This document shows, in pieces, positions 59,178 through 64,000 of a DNA stretch of 64,000 nucleotides (its first letter is position 1; every line of letters starts with the position of its first letter). Origin of the DNA: Lachnospiraceae bacterium. GTDB taxonomy: Bacteria > Bacillota > Clostridia > Lachnospirales > Lachnospiraceae. The stretch is from contig JAFXSQ010000066.1 of assembly GCA_017525525.1 (NCBI GenBank), positions 40,639 to 104,638 on the forward strand. Reading direction: 5' to 3'. The notes under the pieces are model-generated. The model did no database searches, had not been told where the DNA came from, and worked only from the letters and a program-made list of their open reading frames with translations. The position numbers and the translations under genes are program-made.

Positions 59178-60782
59178 TTGAAGTACAAGAATGCATTCTT
59201 CAGATTAGAGATAAGGGATGACGGAACATACCTGGATGTGTATCCTCCGCAGGACGGCGGAAGACCGCTTGATCACCAGGAGGTTATAGATTACATAGAG
59301 CGCCATGGTGTGCTTGGTTTTTCTGCGGAAAAGCTTAAGCTGGCATTGGAAGCGCACAGTGATACGGCTGCGCGCATACACCTTACCGAGGAGAAGATAG
59401 AACCCGTTCATGAGGAAGCAAGGGTATTTCCGGCCAAGGACATGTTGTCTGCTTTTGTGAGGTTTTATCCGCCTTCAAACGGCGGAAGTCTTATGACAAA
59501 AAGGGAGATAATCGGTGAATTTGAGAGAATCAAGATTACCTATGGTATCTCCGAGAAGATGATAGATATGTTCATTGCCCACAGACAGTATTGCACCAAC
59601 ATAGTGATGGTGAAGGGACTTGCGCCTGTTAGGGCAACGGATACTATCATAGAGTATTTCTTCGACCCAAAGCCGTTGTCCAAGCCGAAGCTGAATGAGG
59701 ACGGAAGCGTAGACTTCCACGAGATGCAGCTTTTTACGACGGTGCACAAGGGAGATGTATTGGCGAAGCTGACGCCGCACACCTTAGGTGAAGCGGGGAT
59801 AAGCATATATGGCAAGAAGATTCCGCAGAACAGACCGAAGGTTAAGCCACTCAAATTCGGCAAGAATATTACACAGTCCGAGGATCAAACCACTCTGACG
59901 AGTGATGTCGACGGCAATGTAACACTGGTTCAGGGGACGGTATTCGTTTCGAGCGCTTATGTGGTTCCGGCAAATGTAGATGCTTCTACCGGAGACATCG
60001 AGTATGACGGAAATGTGCAGATCAAAGGTACCGTGAAGACAGGCTTTACGGTAAAGGCCAAGGGCGATATAGAGGTCGACGGAGTGGTTGAGGGTGCGAC
60101 GCTCGAAGCAGGCGGAAATGTGATCATAAAGCGCGGTGTACAGGGCATGAACAAGGGCTTTATCAAGGCCGGCGGTGATGTGTGTGCACAGTTCTTTGAG
60201 AGTGCAAAGGTAGAGGCCGGAGGAGATGTAACTGCGGGTTCCATACTTCACAGTAATGTCATTTCAGGCGATAAGATTATAGTCCGTGGAAAGAAAGGCT
60301 TTATAGTCGGCGGCGTCTGTATGTGCAGTCAGTATGTTGAGGCATGTACGATAGGCAACAAGATGGAGACGCGAACCGAGATCAAGGTTGGTGTGAAGCC
60401 GGAGCTGCACGAGGAATTAAAGCACCTGATACCTAAGGTAAATGAGATCAACGACAAGTATGCCGAGACCGAATCCTACCTGAGGGTCTATAAAGAAAAG
60501 ATCAAGAAGGGCAAGGAGTTAGGCGGCGAGGACTTAAAGAAGGTCAAGGTTTACAACGCTACCTTAGACGAGCTTGAGGAGGACAGGGAGAAGCTTAACG
60601 AGAGGTTAAGGGAAATCAAGACCGAGCTCGAAAAGGGAAGCAAGGGAAGCGTGAAGGTTGCAGGCAGTACATTTATGGGCGTGTCCATATTCATATCAAA
60701 GTACAGCTACATGGTAAAGAAGGGTGATACCCACAGCTGGTACAAGGTTTTGGACGGTTCGATAAAGCAGACCGGTTTCTAA
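59178..60782 (+). CDS. FapA (DUF342) family protein
   Basis: 534 residues, TTG start with GGGG 7-8 bp upstream. An N-terminal domain (about 1-170) is followed by the DUF342 core: KPKLNEDGSVDFHEMQLFTTVHKGDVLAKLTPHTLGEAG and a repetitive beta-helix (GDIEYDGNVQIKGTVKTGFTVKAKGDIEVDGVVEG), then a coiled coil and a C-terminal beta domain. DUF342/FapA proteins are regularly encoded after sigma-D in Clostridia and may help position flagella. Mechanism unknown. Confidence 0.85.
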   Translation: MKYKNAFFRLEIRDDGTYLDVYPPQDGGRPLDHQEVIDYIERHGVLGFSAEKLKLALEAHSDTAARIHLTEEKIEPVHEEARVFPAKDMLSAFVRFYPPSNGGSLMTKREIIGEFERIKITYGISEKMIDMFIAHRQYCTNIVMVKGLAPVRATDTIIEYFFDPKPLSKPKLNEDGSVDFHEMQLFTTVHKGDVLAKLTPHTLGEAGISIYGKKIPQNRPKVKPLKFGKNITQSEDQTTLTSDVDGNVTLVQGTVFVSSAYVVPANVDASTGDIEYDGNVQIKGTVKTGFTVKAKGDIEVDGVVEGATLEAGGNVIIKRGVQGMNKGFIKAGGDVCAQFFESAKVEAGGDVTAGSILHSNVISGDKIIVRGKKGFIVGGVCMCSQYVEACTIGNKMETRTEIKVGVKPELHEELKHLIPKVNEINDKYAETESYLRVYKEKIKKGKELGGEDLKKVKVYNATLDELEEDREKLNERLREIKTELEKGSKGSVKVAGSTFMGVSIFISKYSYMVKKGDTHSWYKVLDGSIKQTGF

Positions 60783-60808
60783 GGAGACCGATATGAGGAG
60801 GTGGAGGT

Positions 60809-61111
60809 ATGTTAGAACCTATAGTGTCCATGCAAAGCGCTACTCCGATAGCTTCAATACAGCAGCATGCGGATTCTCAGGGTGTATTCCTTGCACAGAA
60901 TGCCGGTAAAGAGGTGCGCGAGGAAGAGCGCCAGATAAGGGAGGATGTACTTGCTAAGGAGGACGGTGTGTACTATGAGCATCAGCCCGACGCAAGAGAA
61001 AAGGGCAGCAACACCTATTCCGATATGTTCCGCAAGAAGAAAAAGCAGGCGAAAAACCCTGAGGAGGGAGAAGAATCCTCAAAGAGGGTTAATATAGATA
61101 TAAAATTATAA
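60809..61111 (+). CDS. Small hypothetical protein of the flagellar operon
   Basis: 100 residues, no membrane helix. The N-terminal half is mostly polar and likely helical (GKEVREEERQIREDVLAKE), with a core YYEHQPDAREKGSNTYSDMF and a Lys-rich, then acidic, tail. GGAGG precedes the ATG. Similar small proteins with a DAREKG-N-Y core occur next to fapA-type genes in related bacteria, as far as I recall. Function unknown. Confidence 0.7.
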   Translation: MLEPIVSMQSATPIASIQQHADSQGVFLAQNAGKEVREEERQIREDVLAKEDGVYYEHQPDAREKGSNTYSDMFRKKKKQAKNPEEGEESSKRVNIDIKL

Positions 61112-61129
61112 AAAAGAGGTAGATTAAAA

Positions 61130-62038
61130 ATGTCAGGTACGGTAATTTTCTTAACAATGGTTGGTTTGGCTCTTATCATCATAAGCTTTATGCTTGGCGA
61201 GAAGATGAGGGAGGATGCTGAAAAGGACGCTGAGGTAAGCATTCCGGACGAGTTGTCTGAGGAGAAGAAAAAGCAGATAGACAAGCTTATCTCGGATTAT
61301 ATGGACGAGAAGATAGAAGACAAAATGTCCGGCATAGAGTCAAGACTCTCTGAGCTTGTGAACGAGAAGACACTAGCGTTGGGTGACTATGCCGTGACCG
61401 TTAATGAGGAGATAGAGAGAAATCACAAAGAGGTGCTCTTCCTTTACAGCATGCTCTCGGACAAGCAGAAAGAGGTTATGACCACCGCGGGCATGGTTGA
61501 TGAGGTAAAGAAAGATGCGGAAAGCCTTATTGCTTCGGCGGCAGAGGCTGAGGAGAAGGCAGAGGAGCCGATAAAGAAGCAGGAAGCAAAGTACGAGTCT
61601 GCAAAGCCTGAGCATGGCAAGAGAAAGAGAAACAGGAAAAACAAAAAGGAGACTCCCGCACAGGAGGCAAAGCCTAAGAAGGAGGAGCCTGCCGAGAAGG
61701 AGCCTGTTAAAGAAGAGGCAGTTCAGCCGACACAGGAAGAGGAGAAAGCTTCGTATGAGGAGCCTGCTACAGAGGAGTATACAGGAGATGGCGCGTACGA
61801 GGAAGCATCTTATTATGAAGGCTCTTATGAGGATGCAGAGGGCTATGACGCTGAATATGATTCTGATGATTATGCTGATTCTTCCTCAGAAGACGGAGCA
61901 GGTGCTTCAGCAAATAAGGACGTGATACTTGAGATGCACAGACAGGGACTTTCGATACTTGAGATAGCAAAGCACCTGGGACTTGGCGTAGGCGAGGTCA
62001 AGCTTGTGGTAGATTTGAATGAGGGAGGCAGAAACTGA
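61130..62038 (+). CDS. DUF6115-like membrane protein with C-terminal helix-turn-helix
   Basis: 302 residues. N-terminal membrane helix (VIFLTMVGLALIIISFMLG), a coiled coil (about 45-140), a Lys/Glu-rich disordered region with an acidic Tyr/Glu/Asp/Ser stretch, and a C-terminal segment VILEMHRQGLSILEIAKHLGLGVGEVKLVVDL shaped like a helix-turn-helix. This matches DUF6115 proteins found after sigma-D. The layout (membrane anchor, coiled coil, C-terminal HTH-like end, position after fliA) resembles Bacillus SwrB, which activates FliP assembly; equivalence is inference. Its stop overlaps the next start (TGATG). Confidence 0.72.
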   Translation: MSGTVIFLTMVGLALIIISFMLGEKMREDAEKDAEVSIPDELSEEKKKQIDKLISDYMDEKIEDKMSGIESRLSELVNEKTLALGDYAVTVNEEIERNHKEVLFLYSMLSDKQKEVMTTAGMVDEVKKDAESLIASAAEAEEKAEEPIKKQEAKYESAKPEHGKRKRNRKNKKETPAQEAKPKKEEPAEKEPVKEEAVQPTQEEEKASYEEPATEEYTGDGAYEEASYYEGSYEDAEGYDAEYDSDDYADSSSEDGAGASANKDVILEMHRQGLSILEIAKHLGLGVGEVKLVVDLNEGGRN

Positions 62039-62688
62039 TGAGATTAAAATTCTTCCTTAGAGGACTTGGAGCCGGCATTATCTTAGGAGCGCTCGTTATG
62101 CTCTGCTCGGTTCTTATGTCCGGCAGCTACAGGCTTTCAGACAAGCAGATCATAGAGAGAGCGGAGAAGCTCGGTATGGTATATGCGGATTCAACTACGG
62201 AAAAGCCTAAGACAGAGACCGAGGCCATAAGCTCTGAGAAGGCTTCAACCACGGAGAAGACGACAGCGGCGACGACTACGGAGGCTACCACGACTGAGGA
62301 GACTTCGGAAAGCTCTGAGACTTCTGAATCTACTGAGACAACGACAGAGGAAACTACCACAGAGGCGACAACCACCGAGGCAACCACGACGGAAGCGACT
62401 ACTACCGAGGCTGCAACAACCGAGGCAACGACTGAGAAGACCACGGAGGCTACAACCGAGAAGGCTGACTCCAAGACCAAGGTTAAGATCAGCGTTACTC
62501 CGGGTATGGATTCCTACTCTGTTGCGGTACTTCTTGCAGACGCAGGAATAGTAAAGGATGCCGCAGAGTTCGACAACTACCTGAATGCAAACGGATATTC
62601 CACAAGGATACGCGTGAACGAGTTTGAATTCAAGGAAGGAATGAGCGATAAGGAGATTGCAGAGAAGCTCGTGAGCGAAGGGCAGTAG
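62038..62688 (+). CDS. MltG (YceG)-like membrane protein without the catalytic domain
   Basis: 216 residues. One N-terminal membrane helix, a linker of about 90 residues made almost only of Thr, Glu, Ala and Ser, and a 65-residue C-terminal module (VKISVTPGMDSYSVAVLLADAGIVKDAAEFDNYL ... FEFKEGMSDKEIAEKLVSEG) like the LysM-type subdomain of MltG. The lytic transglycosylase domain with its catalytic Glu is absent. It is coupled to the preceding gene and closes the flagellar operon. A peptidoglycan-binding role is plausible. Confidence 0.72.
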   Translation: MRLKFFLRGLGAGIILGALVMLCSVLMSGSYRLSDKQIIERAEKLGMVYADSTTEKPKTETEAISSEKASTTEKTTAATTTEATTTEETSESSETSESTETTTEETTTEATTTEATTTEATTTEAATTEATTEKTTEATTEKADSKTKVKISVTPGMDSYSVAVLLADAGIVKDAAEFDNYLNANGYSTRIRVNEFEFKEGMSDKEIAEKLVSEGQ

Positions 62689-62744
62689 TAATCAGACTAT
62701 GTGACTACGATGACGCTTCATTCAGCTGTGTCGCATAGTATTTC

Positions 62745-62781
62745 AAATCACACTCTGATTGTGAAAATCGGAGTGTGATTT
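62745..62781. terminator. Hairpin terminating the flagellar operon and the convergent unit
   Basis: AAATCACACTCTGATT pairs with AATCGGAGTGTGATTT across a 5-base loop (one G-T-type mismatch). There is T on both sides but no long tract, so it may serve both strands. A weaker ACTATG/CATAGT hairpin lies at 62696-62739. Confidence 0.75.
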
Positions 62782-62810
62782 GGAATACCCGTATACTGCC
62801 TGAATGTGCG

Positions 62811-63314
62811 TTATATAGATGAAAGTAATTTGACTAATCGTTCATTGAGTATATGAAACAGACCGCCTTGTGCGGTATTGATACTTGCGAGGTAGTCTTC
62901 GTCATCGGTGTTGAGATAGCCGGTGACTTTTTTTGTTGCCGGGGTTGTGAGTCTGACGTAGATATTCTCACTGCCGTGGAGGCGGATGAGCTGTTCGAGC
63001 TTCTCGGAGGGGAGTTCAAGGGCTGCCTTATCGAGTTCGAGGATTATCGCATCCTCAGGTGGATGTGAGGTGAGAATTCCCTTGTCGGTGAGGTAGCGGG
63101 TGAATGTTTTTATTATGCGTTCACGGGGAGTTGGGTAGTCGAGGCGCTTTGCAATCTGTGAGACAGTGTAGCCATGGTCTGCCAAGTGGCGTATGGCGTC
63201 CCCGCTTGCCACATCATGCGTAAAATCAGAAAGGGCAGCCGAGAAGCTGTCCTTATTTCCGGTATCTGACGGCGGCGTTATGCCGTATTTTTCGTAGTAG
63301 TTTTCTTTCCCCAT
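62811..63314 (-). CDS. Hypothetical protein paired with an Rrf2 regulator
   Basis: 167 residues, start codon overlapping the Rrf2-gene stop (TAATG). No membrane segment. Residues about 45-85 look like a helix-turn-helix (HLADHGYTVSQIAKRLDYPTPRERIIKTFTRYL), and the C-terminal half is mixed (LEQLIRLHGSENIYVRLTTPATKKVTGYL). I do not recognise a family. Tight coupling to an Fe-S-type regulator suggests a shared regulatory or stress role; this is inference only. Confidence 0.7.
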   Translation of the reverse strand: MGKENYYEKYGITPPSDTGNKDSFSAALSDFTHDVASGDAIRHLADHGYTVSQIAKRLDYPTPRERIIKTFTRYLTDKGILTSHPPEDAIILELDKAALELPSEKLEQLIRLHGSENIYVRLTTPATKKVTGYLNTDDEDYLASINTAQGGLFHILNERLVKLLSSI

Positions 63315-63715
63315 TATTGCTCCATGTAATCAGTCAGCTTCTTGCCATAGAAGAAGCTATGTACAAGCTCGTCGAACTCTTCCCAGAGCGGAAGAGTGTC
63401 GCATTTGTCTCTGCGTGGGCAGTCGTAGTTTTTGTCGGCGAGACAGACCACGGGAGAGAGCGTGCCCTCCATGAGCTCTATGATCTCGCCAACGGTGTAC
63501 TCCGAAGGCTTTCTGGTGAGCATGTATCCGCCGCCCTTGCCGCTTGCACCTGTGACAAGCTTTCCGTTTACGAGCTCCTTGACGATTATTTCAAGGTATT
63601 TCTTGGATATCCCCTGCCTTTCGGCAATGTCCTTTAAGGGTATGTAGCTGCCGGTTTCGTTGTCCGCAAGGTCTAGCATAACCCTCAATGCGTATCTTCC
63701 TTTTGTTGAAATCAT
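63314..63715 (-). CDS. Rrf2 family transcriptional regulator with three cysteines
   Basis: 133 residues. Winged-helix DNA-binding domain (MISTKGRYALRVMLDLADN, GISKKYLEIIVKELVNGKLV, GKGGGYMLTRKPSEYTVGEIIELMEG). C91, C99 and C105 (C-x7-C-x5-C) lie where IscR/NsrR bind an Fe-S cluster; IscR spacing is C-x5-C-x5-C, so the first gap is slightly longer. No isc/suf genes are in view downstream, so iron-sulfur, NO or redox sensing are all possible. Its ribosome binding site AAGGGGG lies in the tail of a palindromic repeat. Confidence 0.88.
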   Translation of the reverse strand: MISTKGRYALRVMLDLADNETGSYIPLKDIAERQGISKKYLEIIVKELVNGKLVTGASGKGGGYMLTRKPSEYTVGEIIELMEGTLSPVVCLADKNYDCPRRDKCDTLPLWEEFDELVHSFFYGKKLTDYMEQ

Positions 63716-63730
63716 ATGGTAATTCCCCCT

Positions 63731-64000
63731 TGTATAATAAGAAATGGCATGATTACTTCGTAATCCTGCTCAGTCTAATGTCATAAGGAATCCACCGCTT
63801 CGCGGTACCCCTTATGACGAAAGTCGGTGCGATGCAAATTATGACTTCGTCATAATCGCACCTCCCTCGTATAATATGTAATGGCACGATTGCTAAAGCA
63901 ATCCTGCCCAGTCTAATGTCATAAGGAATCCACCGCTTCGCGGTACCCCTTATGACGAAAGTCGGTGCGATGCAAAATTATGACTTCGTCATAATCGCAC
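63731..64000 (-). repeat. Tandem palindromic repeat units upstream of the Rrf2 gene
   Basis: Two direct copies with a 138 bp period (anchor GTCATAAGG at 63780 and 63918), the second cut by the window end. Each contains, on the minus strand, the GGTGCGAT...ATCGCACC hairpin, the GTCATAAGG...CCTTATGAC palindrome, a GATTRC...GYAATC hairpin and a tail TATTATAC(G/A)AGGG. The unit nearest the gene has GATTAC/GTAATC where the other has GATTGC/GCAATC. This fills the 285 bp from 63716 to the end. Confidence 0.88.

Overview
The window looks like a chromosomal segment of a motile, type IV-piliated, Gram-positive member of the Clostridia, most probably Lachnospiraceae. This rests on gene content and order: a Bacillus/Clostridium-type fla/che operon with fliY, cheC, cheD, a MotE-like gene and post-sigma-D genes encoding FapA (DUF342) and DUF6115 proteins; SH3b/SleB wall enzymes; strong AGGAGG-type ribosome binding sites with occasional TTG/GTG starts. 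Genus is not decided. I saw no rRNA, tRNA, insertion sequence, prophage or CRISPR array.

Layout. (1) 1-4.8 kb: 3' part of a type IV pilus operon (pilC end, pilM-pilN fusion, pilO-like, pilB). (2) 4.9-7.3 kb: a separately promoted major pilin gene, a small DUF4258/YgiT-type toxin-antitoxin pair bracketed by two copies of one terminator, and a secreted CBM6 + fibronectin-III protein whose promoter closely resembles the pilin promoter. (3) 7.3-15 kb: envelope genes (possible papain-like protein, charged membrane protein, DUF368 lipid-carrier transporter on the minus strand, a lipoprotein with a zinc-site-less amidase fold, a SleB-type hydrolase, UDP-galactopyranose mutase), with modular palindromic repeats between them. 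(4) 15-27.2 kb: housekeeping genes (argG on the minus strand, divIVA-like, ruvAB, zapA, U32 peptidase/hydroxylase-type gene, ftsW/rodA-like plus a class B PBP, Dabb protein, topA). (5) 27.4-62.7 kb: about 35 kb of co-directional flagellar and chemotaxis genes, flgB-flgC-fliE-fliF-fliG-fliH-fliI-fliJ-motE-fliK-flgD-(TIGR02530)-flgE, then flbD-motA-motB-fliL-fliM-fliY-cheY-fliO-fliP-fliQ-fliR-flhB-flhA-flhF-flhG-pilZ-cheB-cheA-cheW-cheC-cheD-small membrane protein-fliA-fapA and three accessory membrane or small proteins. (6) 62.8-64 kb: on the minus strand an Rrf2-type regulator with three cysteines and an unknown partner, preceded by tandem palindromic repeats that run off the window end.

How it fits together. 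The window encodes two surface machines: the extension motor, platform and pilin of a type IV pilus, and the export gate, motor, switch and signalling core of the flagellum. Flagellin, FlgK/L, FliD and rod genes flgF/flgG lie elsewhere. PilB has an MshEN-like N-terminus and there is a PilZ protein in the flagellar operon, so c-di-GMP may touch both machines (inference). The shared pilin/CBM6 promoter suggests that a carbohydrate-binding secreted protein is made together with the pili.

The most unusual content is non-coding: a family of modular hairpin repeats. Its members show compensatory stem changes, gain or lose a palindromic module cleanly, sit inside the flagellar operon, and in two places supply the ribosome binding site of the next gene. 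There is also a candidate attenuator upstream of the DUF368 gene and a strong promoter embedded in the topA terminator that reads toward the flagellar operon.
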